A stretch of 64,000 nt of DNA from Methylobacterium sp. WL1 (GTDB taxonomy: Bacteria > Pseudomonadota > Alphaproteobacteria > Rhizobiales > Beijerinckiaceae). The stretch covers positions 5,478,501 to 5,542,500 of the forward strand of contig NZ_CP042823.1 in the NCBI RefSeq assembly GCF_008000895.1, read 5' to 3'. The notes below the pieces were generated by a model. The model was not told where the DNA came from. It was given only the letters and a program-made list of their open reading frames with translations, and did not search any database. The translations under genes were made by a program, and so were the position numbers. Positions 51,428 to 60,064 of this stretch are shown here, piece after piece (the stretch's first letter is position 1; every line of letters begins with the position of its first letter).

Positions 51428-52558
51428 ATGCCGTTGGACGAGCCCCATGATGCGCCCTCCCGTACCGCCGGAACCCGCCGCGCGGTCCTGACCGCCGGCC
51501 TCGGCGCGGCGATCGCCGCGCCGCTGGCGGCGCCGGCCCTGGCCCAGGGCGCTCCCGAGCTGCGCTGGCGCCTGTCCTCGGCCTACGCCAAGAGCCTCGA
51601 CATCCTGTTCGGCGCCCCCGAGGCGCTCAGCCGGATCGTCGCCGAGGCCACCGACGGGCGGTTCCAGATCCAGGTGCTCGGCCCCGGCGAGCCGGTCCCG
51701 GCCGAGACCCTGCTCGATGCCGTGTCGGCCGGCACGGTCGAGATGGGCCACGGACCGGCGACCCTCGGCCAGGCCAAGGACCCGACCTTCGCGCTCGCCA
51801 CCGCGATTCCGTTCGGCCTCAACGCACGGGGCGCCGCCGCCTGGTGGCTGGCGGGGGGCGCGGCGGAGCTGTTCGCCGAGGTCTTCGCGAAGTCCGGCCT
51901 GGTCTGCCTGCCCGGCGGCAATACCGGCGCGCAGATGGGCGGCTGGTTCCGGCGCGAGATCAAGAGCGTGGCCGACCTCCAGGGCCTCAAGTTCCGCATC
52001 GGCGGCATGGGTGGGCAGGTGCTGACGAAGTTCGGCGTCCAGCCGCAGGCGATCCCCGGCCCCGAGATCTACCAGGCTCTCGAGACCAAGAAGCTCGACG
52101 CCGCCGAGTGGATCGGCCCCTACGACGACGAACGGCTCGGACTGCAGAAGGTCGCCCCGGTCTACCATTATCCCGGCTTCTGGGAGGGCGGTGCGATGCT
52201 GCACTTCTGGTTCAATGCCGAGAAGTGGAAGGCCCTGCCGAAAGCCTATCAGGCGATCCTGCGCTCCGCCGCCGCCGAGGTCGGGGCCGAGGTCCAGGCC
52301 AAGTACGATGCGCGCAACCCGCAGGCCCTGCGCCGGCTGGTCGCCGGCGGCGCGCAGCTGCGGCCGTTCCCGCAGGACGTGATGGAGGGCGCGCTCAAGA
52401 ACGCCAACGACGTCTATGCCGAGATCGCCGCCAAGAACGCCGATTTCCGCCGGGTCTACGAGGCGATGCGGACCTTCCGGAACGAAGAATATCTCTGGTT
52501 CCAGGTCGCCGAATACACCTACGATAACTTCATGATTCGGGCCCGGGCCAGAGGATAG
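51428..52558 (+). CDS. TRAP transporter substrate-binding protein (DctP/TakP family)
   Basis: 376 residues, ATG at 51428. A twin-arginine-like leader (GTRRAVLTAGLGAAIAAPLA) ends near ALAQGA, which suits TRAP solute proteins. DctP fold: LRWRLSSAYAKSLDILFGAP, AGTVEMGHGPATLGQ and KFRIGGMGGQVLTKFGVQPQ, with the carboxylate-binding arginine in LKFRIGG. The WIGPYDDERLGLQKVAPVYH segment resembles TakP-type proteins binding 2-oxo acids. No DctQ/DctM genes are adjacent. Confidence 0.9.
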   Translation: MPLDEPHDAPSRTAGTRRAVLTAGLGAAIAAPLAAPALAQGAPELRWRLSSAYAKSLDILFGAPEALSRIVAEATDGRFQIQVLGPGEPVPAETLLDAVSAGTVEMGHGPATLGQAKDPTFALATAIPFGLNARGAAAWWLAGGAAELFAEVFAKSGLVCLPGGNTGAQMGGWFRREIKSVADLQGLKFRIGGMGGQVLTKFGVQPQAIPGPEIYQALETKKLDAAEWIGPYDDERLGLQKVAPVYHYPGFWEGGAMLHFWFNAEKWKALPKAYQAILRSAAAEVGAEVQAKYDARNPQALRRLVAGGAQLRPFPQDVMEGALKNANDVYAEIAAKNADFRRVYEAMRTFRNEEYLWFQVAEYTYDNFMIRARARG

Positions 52559-52561
52559 CGA

Positions 52562-52677
52562 AATCTCGGTTTCAAAAGGTCGTCGACCTTTTGCGGGCGA
52601 AGGGCGCAGCCCTTCCTTCTTCGGGGCTCCGCCCCAAACCCTGCCAAAGGGCTGAGCCCTTTGGAAACCCGGCCTTT
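52562..52677 (+). repeat. Intergenic palindromic repeat, family A, copy 3
   Basis: String of palindromes: CAAAAGGTCGTCGACCTTTTG, AAGGGCGCAGCCCTT, GGGGCTCCGCCCC and CCAAAGGGCTGAGCCCTTTGG, ending GAAACCCGGC. Same modules and same end as copy 2 at 15488. Lies between the TRAP protein and the PAP2 phosphatase genes. Confidence 0.75.
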
Positions 52678-52718
52678 GCTGTTGCTATCCGGGCGCGCCG
52701 ACCAGGGGAGGAGACGGC

Positions 52719-54131
52719 ATGATGGGGACCTTGAGACTCGGCCTGGCGCTGCTCGGGGCAGCGCTGCCGCTCCCGGCGCTGGCGCAATCGCCCGCCAACC
52801 TCACCGCCCTGCGCGGGCTGGCCCCGGTGGCCCGGCTTCAGGGGAGCCCGGCCGGCAAGGCGGCGCTCGACGCCAACCTGCGGGTGACCGGGGACATCCA
52901 GACTGGTGCCCTCAAGCAGCCGACCCTGCTGCCGTTCCCCGAGCAGCAGCAACTGGCGCTGCGGGACTGCTTCATCACCGACGGCAACGCCTCGGGCCTC
53001 GCCGACGGCCTCGGCACGGCGCTCGCCACCGCCTATCAGGGCCGGGCGCGCTACAGCGACTCCAAGACCTTCACCAGCGTCGCGCAGCCGGTGGCCGACC
53101 TGATCGGCTACACCAACAACGTCACCAAGTCGGACTCGAATTCCGGCAAGTACTTCTTCGCCAACGGCACGATCCACGGCACGCACGCGGTCTCGGCCGA
53201 GGCCGCCGCGCTGCTCACGGACGGCACCGTCACCGACGTGTTCGGCAAGGCCTACGGCCGGCCGGCGGGCAGCCCGGGGGCCGACCGGTTCGGCAATTCG
53301 CGCCCGTTCCAGACCCTGCCGCATCTCCAGGCCTATCGCGGCGCGGATTATTTCGGCGCGGCGTCCCACTCGTTCGACTGGCTGCGCGGTCCCAAGCAGG
53401 ATCTCGTCGACAGCCCGTCCTATCCCAGCGGGCACACGACCTACGGCTACACCGAGTCGCTGATCCTCGCCCTGCTGGTGCCGGAGCGCTACCAGCAGAT
53501 GGTCGCCCGCGCGGCCGAATACGGCAACGACCGGATCATCGTCGGCGCGCATTACGCCATGGACGTGATCGGCGGGCGCACGACCTCGCTGCACGCGGTG
53601 GCGCATCTGCTCGCCAACGATCCGGCCTATGTCGGCCAGATCCGCAGGAACCCGGCGGTGATCGACGCGAACGCGGCCGACGCGGACAAGCGCGTCGGCG
53701 TCACCGATTACCGGGCGCTCCTGACGGAGGCGCGCGCCGCGATGACGGAAGCCCTCGCGGCCGGCTGCGGCGGCACGGTGGCGGCCTGCGCGGCGCAGGA
53801 TACCGGCCGGTTCAAGGACCCGGCCGCCAACGCGGCCTTCTACGAGGCGACGCAGACCTACGGGTTGCCGGTCGTGCACGACGTCACCGCCAACGCCCGG
53901 GAGGATGTCGGCACGATCGCCCCGGAGGCCGGCCACCTGCTGACCGCGGCCTTCCCGACGCTCACGCTCGCGGAGGCGAACGCGATCCTGACCGAGACGC
54001 AGGGCCCCGGCGGCGGCTTCCTCGACGACGGCTCGGAGTTCGGGGTCTATTCGCGGATCAACCTCTACGCGGCTTCCGGCAAGGCGGCGGCCCTGGCGGC
54101 GAGCCGGGCGGGGGCGAGCGCGACGCGCTGA
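52719..54131 (+). CDS. Secreted PAP2-family acid phosphatase
   Basis: 470 residues, ATG at 52719 after GGGGAGGAG. Signal peptide ends near PALAQSP. The PAP2 active site is spread over SYPSGHTTYGYTESLI (conserved SGH) and NDRIIVGAHYAMDVIGGR (conserved R and H), with KQDLVDSPSYPSG between. Class A acid phosphatases have this arrangement, but this protein is about 200 residues longer than they are, with extra N- and C-terminal segments. It should release phosphate from a range of esters in the periplasm. Confidence 0.88.
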   Translation: MMGTLRLGLALLGAALPLPALAQSPANLTALRGLAPVARLQGSPAGKAALDANLRVTGDIQTGALKQPTLLPFPEQQQLALRDCFITDGNASGLADGLGTALATAYQGRARYSDSKTFTSVAQPVADLIGYTNNVTKSDSNSGKYFFANGTIHGTHAVSAEAAALLTDGTVTDVFGKAYGRPAGSPGADRFGNSRPFQTLPHLQAYRGADYFGAASHSFDWLRGPKQDLVDSPSYPSGHTTYGYTESLILALLVPERYQQMVARAAEYGNDRIIVGAHYAMDVIGGRTTSLHAVAHLLANDPAYVGQIRRNPAVIDANAADADKRVGVTDYRALLTEARAAMTEALAAGCGGTVAACAAQDTGRFKDPAANAAFYEATQTYGLPVVHDVTANAREDVGTIAPEAGHLLTAAFPTLTLAEANAILTETQGPGGGFLDDGSEFGVYSRINLYAASGKAAALAASRAGASATR

Positions 54132-54151
54132 CGGGGTGCGACTGAGGGGCG

Positions 54152-55136
54152 TCAGAACACGGCGTGGTCGCCGCGCTCGGCCACGGCCTCGCCCCGGACC
54201 AGACGCCCATAGTAGGCGAACAGGGTTTCCGACCCCGTCGACGGCGTGGCCTGCGCATCGTAGCGGCCCGTGGCCGGATCCAGGACGAGCATCGACTCCG
54301 TGGCGTAGTAGCGCCCGATGCGGGCGAGCTCGGCCTTGGCGGCGAGCGCCGGGACCCAGCGCCCGAGCGTGGCCAGGACGGCGATGATCGCGTCCAGCAG
54401 CGCCACCGGCACGTGCCGGAAGCGTGGCTCGCGCCCGAGCAGCGCGAACAGGTGCTCGCCCTGCGCCCTGGGGGTGATCGCCGAGCCCGGCCCCCCGATC
54501 GGGAGCACGCGGTTGCGCCGGCCTTCGTCGTCGATGCAGTCGGCGAGGTACTGGCCGAGATCGTCGTCGCTGATCGGCTTGCAGGCGGTCAGCAGGCCGT
54601 CGCCGAAGACCAGGAACGGCTTGCCGCGCCTCACGCGGTCGATCTGCCCCGAGAGCGATTTGAAGAAGGCGGTCGGCCGCACGATCGTGTATGCGAGGCC
54701 CGACCCGATCAGCGCCTGCTCGAACGCCAGCTTGGCATGCTGGAACGCGAGGACCGGCTTCTGGACGCAGATCGCCGAGAGCAGGACGACCTGCGTGATG
54801 CCGGCCGCCTTTGCGGCCTCCAGCGCGTTCAGCTGCGCCTGATAGTCGATCGCCCAGGCATCGTCGGGCAATCCGGTGCGCGAGGCGAGGCACGAGACCA
54901 GGACGTCGAACGTCTCGCCCCGGATGCCGTCGCGGGCGAGCGCGGCCGGGTCGGTCACGGCCGCGACCCGGGCGGTGGCGCCCGCGGGCAACGGGGGCGG
55001 GCCGCCTGACCAGGCAGACGACGACCGCGTGCCCGCGCGACACCAACGCCCGAACCGTCGCGCGGCCGATCGTGCCGGTGCCGCCGAGGACGAGGACGCG
55101 CCGCGGGACCGGGCCGTTCGGCCGATCCGCCGTCAC
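54152..55136 (-). CDS. bciA: Divinyl chlorophyllide a 8-vinyl-reductase BciA (frame broken by one indel)
   Basis: The main frame carries the BciA hallmark VVLLSAICVQKPVLAFQHAK and LAYTIVRPTAFFKSLSGQ, and VFGDGLLTACKPISDDDLG. The Rossmann N-terminus RRVLVLGGTGTIGRATVRAL is in another frame that begins at a GTG at 55136. Deleting one C from the run at 54993-54997 (minus strand C5) joins them as RRPAPLPAGATARVAAV. BciA reduces the 8-vinyl group in chlorophyll/bacteriochlorophyll synthesis using NADPH, which fits an aerobic phototroph. No other bch genes are here. The start overlaps the stop of the NHL gene (GTGA). Confidence 0.85.
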
Positions 55137-56263
55137 GGCACCCGCTTGCGCAGCACGAAATTCCCCACCGCCAGGAATTTCTGCGCCCGCTTGCCGGTGT
55201 CGACCTCGGTGGTGAACACGTTGCCCTTGGAATCGACCGCGAGGTTGTGGACCCAGTGGAACTGGCCCGCCATGCGGCCGTTCCGGCCGAAGGCGCCCAC
55301 CGTCGCGCCGGTGGCACGGTCGAGGGTGCGGACCTCGTTGTTGGCGCCGTCGGCGTTGAGCAAAAAGGTCTCGTCGGCGTCCGGCCACAGGGCCAGCTCC
55401 CAGACTGAGCCGTTGGCCCGGGTGTTCTTCTCGACGACGAACTCCTTCACGAAGCTGCCGTCCTTCCGGAACACCTGGATGCGGTTGTTGGTGCGGTCGC
55501 AGACGTAGACCAGCCCGTCCCGGGCGATGCGCACGCAATGGACCGGGTTGGCGAATTGCTGGCGCGGGGCGGCGGCCGGGTCGTAGGGGCCGAGCTTGTC
55601 GTCGGTGGGCGGCTTGCCGTAGGCGCCCCACATCCGCTTGAACGCCCCGGTCTCCCGGTCGAACACGATGATGCGGTGGTTGTAGTAGCCGTCCGCCACG
55701 TAGACCTCGTTGGCCGCCATGTCGAAATCGACGTTGGCGGGCTTGCCCAGGCGGCTGGTGTCCTGGCTGTCGGTCTGCGGCCCGGACTTGCCGATCTGCA
55801 GGACGAACTTGCCGTCGGCCGTGAACTTGAGGAGCTGGCCGTCCTGGTCGCCGTTGCCGGCGATCCAGACGAAGCCCTGGCCGTCGATCTGGATGCCGTG
55901 CTCGTTGGTCGGCCAGTCGTAGCCCTCGCCGGGGCCGCCCCAGCTGCGCAGCAGGGTTCCGTCCTGGGAAAATTCCAGCACCGGCGGGGCCGGCTTGCAG
56001 CACTTGCTGCGCGGCGGATCGAGGCTTGCGGCCTTCTCGTCGTCGGTGAGGGTGCGGGGTCGCTGGACCACCCAGACATGGTCCTGCGCGTCGACAGCGA
56101 CGCCCGCGGCCTGGCCCAGGATCCAGTCGTTCGGCAGCGGCTTCGGCCAGGACGGGTCGACCTGGAACTGCGGCGCCTCGGCCGCCGCGGCCGCCCCGGC
56201 CCCGGCCCCTGCGAGGGCGAGCAGGCAGGCCAAAGCCGGCAGCGCGGTGGAAAGCATCCTCAT
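55133..56263 (-). CDS. Periplasmic NHL-repeat protein
   Basis: 376 residues from the ATG at 56263 with GGAGGA upstream; an earlier in-frame start lacks a site. Signal peptide ends near AAAAAEAP. NHL/six-bladed propeller repeats: GVAVDAQDHVWVVQRP, GIQIDGQGFVWIAGNGDQDG, EVYVADGYYNHRIIVFDRET, VRIARDGLVYVCDRTNNRIQ and NLAVDSKGNVFTTEVDTGKR. A CC pair (SKCCKPAPP) is near residue 80. Similar to secreted peptidyl-alpha-hydroxyglycine lyase-like propellers, but no metal site is obvious. Its stop overlaps bciA. Confidence 0.85.
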   Translation of the reverse strand: MRMLSTALPALACLLALAGAGAGAAAAAEAPQFQVDPSWPKPLPNDWILGQAAGVAVDAQDHVWVVQRPRTLTDDEKAASLDPPRSKCCKPAPPVLEFSQDGTLLRSWGGPGEGYDWPTNEHGIQIDGQGFVWIAGNGDQDGQLLKFTADGKFVLQIGKSGPQTDSQDTSRLGKPANVDFDMAANEVYVADGYYNHRIIVFDRETGAFKRMWGAYGKPPTDDKLGPYDPAAAPRQQFANPVHCVRIARDGLVYVCDRTNNRIQVFRKDGSFVKEFVVEKNTRANGSVWELALWPDADETFLLNADGANNEVRTLDRATGATVGAFGRNGRMAGQFHWVHNLAVDSKGNVFTTEVDTGKRAQKFLAVGNFVLRKRVP

Positions 56264-56369
56264 GGCGTGTCCTCCGGCGCCTGTCCCGGCGCTCGCAGGC
56301 AGCATGGCGTCCCGCGCGGCTGGGGGCCAGCGCTCCCGCCCCGGTTCGGTGACACCGGGGACCGAACAG

Positions 56370-56398
56370 AAAAAAGGCCACTCCCGAAGGAGCGGCCC
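56370..56398 (-). terminator. Rho-independent terminator of the candidate small RNA
   Basis: Nine-base stem GGCCGCTCC / GGAGTGGCC (one G-T pair) with a TTCG loop, followed by TTTTTT on the minus strand. It lies 107 bases upstream of the NHL gene, in the same direction, so it would stop transcription before that gene. Confidence 0.75.
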
Positions 56399-56470
56399 GA
56401 AGTCTAGGGAGGAAACGCCCAAGAAGGGCAGCGGGATCGCGACGCCATCGCCATCCCGCGCTGCACAATC
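56370..56470 (-). ncRNA. Candidate small RNA with anti-Shine-Dalgarno loop
   Basis: On the minus strand, in order: a stem GCAGCGCGGGAT / ATCCCGCTGC (56453-56464 with 56428-56437), a single-stranded stretch with TTTCCTCCCTAG (CCTCCC at 56407-56412, complementary to ribosome-binding sites), then a terminator stem GGCCGCTCC / GGAGTGGCC followed by TTTTTT (56370-56398). No open frame needs such a terminator here. Alphaproteobacteria have sRNA families with CCUCC loops and such ends; membership is inferred. It may also be a leader of the NHL gene. The 5' end is approximate. Confidence 0.45.
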
Positions 56471-56792
56471 TGCGCGCGCCGCGAAAAATTACAAGCCCGT
56501 CGGGGCGGAAAGGCTGGCCTTTCGTGCGGCCGCACACGCATCGCGATCCGGCTGTGTCGAAAATGTCGCATTCGCATCGGGGCCCGGCGGGACAGACTTC
56601 CCGCGGTGCCGGACGGCAAAGCGCACCGTAAACCGTCGAGAAACACGGATTTCGCCGCGCGGAACCGCGGCCCCGCGATCCCGTTCCACTGCGGCAATTC
56701 ATGACGGCCGCGTGAAGGGACGAATTCGTTACCCGCGCTAGCTGTCCGGCCAAGTCTCCATTGGGACGGACAAAGAAGGACTGCGAGCGGGT

Positions 56793-58181
56793 ATGGCGAT
56801 CCAGGACGAGCGGATCCGGGTTCTCAACGACGTGGAGCCGGCCAAGGACGGGCGTTATGTCCTGTATCTCCTCCAGCAGGCCAACCGCGCCCAGTTCAAC
56901 CCGGCCCTGGAACTCGCCATCGAGGAGGCGAACCGTCTGGGCCTGCCGGTGGTCGCCTGCTTCGGCCTGCTCGACGGCGCCAGCGGTTTCCCGGAGGCCA
57001 ACGCCCGGCACTACGCCTTCCTGCTCCAGGGTCTCGCGGATGCGAAGGCCGGGCTGGAGAAGCGCGGCATCGGGTTCGTGATGCGCAAGTGCTCGCCCGC
57101 CAGGATCGCCATCGACCTGGCCGCCGAGGCCGCGCTGCTGGTGCTGGACCGGGGTTACCTCGCGATCCAGAAGGGCTGGTACCGGGAGATCACGAAAGCG
57201 GTGAAGACCCGGATCGTCCAGGTCGAGGGCGACGTGGTCGTCCCCGTCGAGACGGCCTCGAACAAGCACGAATTCGCCGCCCGCACGCTCCGGCCGAAGC
57301 TGAACCGGCTCTGGGACCCGTTCATCGCCGACCTGAAGCCGCGCAAGCCCAAGCATGCGGCCAAAGGCGTGACGCCCGACGGTGAGATCGACGTCTCGGA
57401 TCCGGAGGCGGTGCTCGCCAGCATGAGCCTCGACCGGGAGGTCGGCCCGGTGAAGCGCTTCGTCGGCGGCGAGACCGAGGCGCGCAAGCGGCTCAAGGCG
57501 TTCCTGAAGGACGGGTTCGAAGGCTACGGCGCCGGGCGCAACATGCCGGAGGCGGCGGCCGCCTCGCACATGAGCCCGTTCCTGCATTTCGGCCAGATCT
57601 CGCCCGTGGAGATCGCCCTGGCGGTGCGGGAGGCCAAGGCCGGCGACGACGACGACCGCGGCGCCTACCTGGAGGAGCTGATCGTCCGGCGCGAGCTCGC
57701 GATGAACCACGTGTTCTTCACGGAGGGCTACGACGACTACGACACGGCGGTGCCGGACTGGGCGCGCAAGACGCTCTCCGAGCAGGCCGAGGACGAGCGA
57801 CCGAACCTCTATTCGGAGGACCAGCTCGCGGCCGGCGAGACCCACGACCTCTATTGGAACGCCGCCATGCGCGAGATGCGCGAGACCGGCTACATGCACA
57901 ACCAGCTGCGCATGTACTGGGGCAAGAAGATCCTGGAATGGTCGCCCTCGCCGAAGGAGGGTTTTGCCCGGACGCTGCGGCTCAACAACCGTTATTTCTT
58001 GGACGGGCGCGACGCGAACTCCTTCACCAACGTCGCCTGGGTGTACGGCCTCCATGACCGCCCCTGGCAGCGTCGCCCGATCTTCGGCACGGTCCGCTAC
58101 CAGAGCGAGAACTCGCTGAAGAAGTTCGACGCGAAGGCCTACGTGAAGGCGGTCGAGCGGCTGTGCGAGGCCGAGGGGTGA
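56793..58181 (+). CDS. phr: Class II CPD photolyase
   Basis: 462 residues, ATG at 56793. Photolyase N-terminal domain with GRYVLYLLQQANRAQFNPAL, then the FAD-binding helical domain: AAAASHMSPFLHFGQISPVE, LEELIVRRELAMNHVFFTEG, and the class II hallmark TGYMHNQLRMYWGKKILEWS with LNNRYFLDGRDANSFTNVAW. Class II enzymes repair cyclobutane pyrimidine dimers with light. Length is normal. Monocistronic. Confidence 0.95.
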   Translation: MAIQDERIRVLNDVEPAKDGRYVLYLLQQANRAQFNPALELAIEEANRLGLPVVACFGLLDGASGFPEANARHYAFLLQGLADAKAGLEKRGIGFVMRKCSPARIAIDLAAEAALLVLDRGYLAIQKGWYREITKAVKTRIVQVEGDVVVPVETASNKHEFAARTLRPKLNRLWDPFIADLKPRKPKHAAKGVTPDGEIDVSDPEAVLASMSLDREVGPVKRFVGGETEARKRLKAFLKDGFEGYGAGRNMPEAAAASHMSPFLHFGQISPVEIALAVREAKAGDDDDRGAYLEELIVRRELAMNHVFFTEGYDDYDTAVPDWARKTLSEQAEDERPNLYSEDQLAAGETHDLYWNAAMREMRETGYMHNQLRMYWGKKILEWSPSPKEGFARTLRLNNRYFLDGRDANSFTNVAWVYGLHDRPWQRRPIFGTVRYQSENSLKKFDAKAYVKAVERLCEAEG

Positions 58182-58207
58182 GGGGCCTGCTCGCTCCGGT
58201 GCAGTCC

Positions 58208-58272
58208 CATCCTCTGCCTCATCCTGAGGTCTGAGCGAGGCTGATACGCAGCACCTCGGGATGAGGGGGCGA
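58208..58272 (+). repeat. Intergenic palindromic repeat, family C, copy 2
   Basis: CTCATCCTGAGGT near 58217 pairs with CACCTCGGGATGAGGGG at the end. Short form of the element at 33238-33361, sharing the GCACCTC and GGATGAGGGG end motifs. Confidence 0.6.
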
Positions 58273-58373
58273 TTTGGACATCTGCCGATCGACTGTGTCT
58301 GCTCGGCGATCCCCCATTCCCCGCAAGCCACGCTATACCGCAGGCTCCGGCTGTGCGGACGAAGTGCCTTTTC

Positions 58374-59756
58374 ATGACCGAGATGCGGGACGCACCGACG
58401 ACCAGGGAGCCGGCCGCGTCGGGCCCGAAACGCTCCCGGTATCGCCGCTCGATCACGCGCCTGCGCTCGGCGTCGCGGGAGGCTTATCCGCTCTGGCGGG
58501 GGCGGCTGCTGTTCCTCGCGGGCGGCATCTGCGTCGGCCTGGCCGCGGTGCTGATGGCCAAGGGCGCCGACCTCGCGCAGGATGGGTTCCGGCGGCTCAC
58601 CGCGCCCTCGCCGCTGATCGCGCTGGTGCTCACGCCGGCGGGCTTCGCGCTCGCGGCCCTGCTCGCCCGGACGGTGTTCCCGAACTCCCAAGGCTCGGGC
58701 ATCCCGCAGGTGATCGCGGCCCGGCACGCCCGGGACGCGCGCTTCCGGTTCTCGCTGATCTCCCCCCGGGTCGCGTGCGGAAAGGTGCTGGTGCTGTTCC
58801 TGGGCCTCCTCTGCGGCGCCTCCGCGGGCCGCGAGGGGCCGACCGTGCAGGTCGGCGCCGCGATCATGGCCGCCTTCGGCCGCCTGACGCCGGACCGCCT
58901 GCCGGGGCTGTTACTCGCGGGCGGCGCGGCCGGGGTCGCGGCGGCGTTCAACACGCCGCTCGCCGGCATCGTGTTCGGCATCGAGGAGCTGGGCCGGGCC
59001 TACGAGGCCCGCTCGTCCGGCCTGATCGTCGCCGGGATCGTGGCCGCGGGCCTCACCTCCCTCTGGCTGCTCGGCAACTACACGTATTTCGGGACCAGCC
59101 AGGCGGATCTGCCCCTGGCGGCCAGCTGGATCGTGCCGCTGCTGGCCGCGTTGGGCGGCTTCGCGGGTGGGGTGTTCAGCCGGCTGATCATCCTGTTCGC
59201 CCGCGGCCTGCCGGGGGCGGCCGGGCGCCTGATCAAGGCGCGGCCGGTGGTCTTCGCGGCGCTCTGCGGCCTGTGCGTCGCCCTATGCGGGCTGGCCTCG
59301 AACGGCACCGCGTACGGCACCGGCTACGAGGAGGCCCGGGCGTTCCTGCACGGCGATGCGGCCACGTCCTGGACCTACGCGCCGCTGAAATTCGCCGCCA
59401 CGGTGCTCAGCTCGATCAGCGGCATCCCGGGCGGCCTGTTCGCGCCCTCGCTTGCGGTCGGGGCCGGGATCGGCGGCACGGTGCACGGCCTTCTGCCGGA
59501 CATGCCGGTGGGCGCCCTCGTGCTGATCGGGATGGTCGCCTACCTGACCGGCGTGCTGCAGGCGCCGATCACCAGCTTCGTCATCGTCACCGAGATGACC
59601 CAGAACCACACGATGATGATCCCGCTGATGATCGCGGCCGTCATCGCCGACGCCGCCTCGAAGGCGATCTGCCGGGGCGGGCTCTATCACACGCTGGCCG
59701 AGATGATGCTGGAGCGTGCCGACGTACCGGCCCAGCCGGTGGCCAAGACTGCGTGA
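58374..59756 (+). CDS. ClC family chloride channel / H+-Cl- antiporter
   Basis: 460 residues from the ATG at 58374 (a GTG at 58353 is in the same frame). Signature loops: GSGIPQV, GREGPTVQVGAAI with the gating glutamate, FGIEELGRAYEA with the proton glutamate, and SGIPGGLFAPSLAVGAGIGG. About 11-12 membrane helices, no CBS domains. Both glutamates argue for a transporter rather than a channel. Related proteins help acid resistance. Confidence 0.92.
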   Translation: MTEMRDAPTTREPAASGPKRSRYRRSITRLRSASREAYPLWRGRLLFLAGGICVGLAAVLMAKGADLAQDGFRRLTAPSPLIALVLTPAGFALAALLARTVFPNSQGSGIPQVIAARHARDARFRFSLISPRVACGKVLVLFLGLLCGASAGREGPTVQVGAAIMAAFGRLTPDRLPGLLLAGGAAGVAAAFNTPLAGIVFGIEELGRAYEARSSGLIVAGIVAAGLTSLWLLGNYTYFGTSQADLPLAASWIVPLLAALGGFAGGVFSRLIILFARGLPGAAGRLIKARPVVFAALCGLCVALCGLASNGTAYGTGYEEARAFLHGDAATSWTYAPLKFAATVLSSISGIPGGLFAPSLAVGAGIGGTVHGLLPDMPVGALVLIGMVAYLTGVLQAPITSFVIVTEMTQNHTMMIPLMIAAVIADAASKAICRGGLYHTLAEMMLERADVPAQPVAKTA

Positions 59757-59879
59757 GGCTGAAAAAGCCTGAGACTAAAAGGCTGTCGGAATCGCGCGCG
59801 CGCGGAACGGTCTCGCTTGCGGCCGGTTGAGGGATCGATTGTAGTTCGCCCGTGTCTCGGGCGCATCCGGAGTGACGCG

Positions 59880-60059
59880 ATGACCTTGCTGAAATGGGCC
59901 CTCATCTGCTTCGTGATCTCGCTGATCGCGGGCGGCCTCGGCTTTACCGGCATCGCCTCGGGCGCCGGCTCGCTGGCGCGCATCCTGTTCGGCCTGTTCC
60001 TGCTGGTCGCCATCGTGATCGTGGTCATCGCCTTCGCGGTCGGCCAAGCGGTGTTCTAA
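59880..60059 (+). CDS. DUF1328 small membrane protein (YtjA family)
   Basis: 59 residues, ATG at 59880. Two hydrophobic segments, [20 protein letters not shown] and [20 protein letters not shown], with the [13 protein letters not shown] linker typical of DUF1328. Function unknown. It ends 5 bases before the SDR start, so they are likely co-transcribed. Confidence 0.9.
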   Translation: MTLLKWALICFVISLIAGGLGFTGIASGAGSLARILFGLFLLVAIVIVVIAFAVGQAVF

Positions 60060-60064
60060 GCCGC

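Larger units (their letters stand above)
56264..56792. other. 529-base gap with a candidate small RNA and two promoters
   Basis: Separates the divergent NHL and photolyase genes. It contains a leftward hairpin-plus-terminator unit at 56370-56470. The rest (56480-56760) has AT-richer patches but no recognisable site or gene. Confidence 0.5.

Noticed and set aside
52572..58727. A 2051-codon open frame on the minus strand running across five genes
   Set aside because: High GC at third positions removes stop codons from shadow frames. The translated product is low-complexity and overlaps well supported genes.
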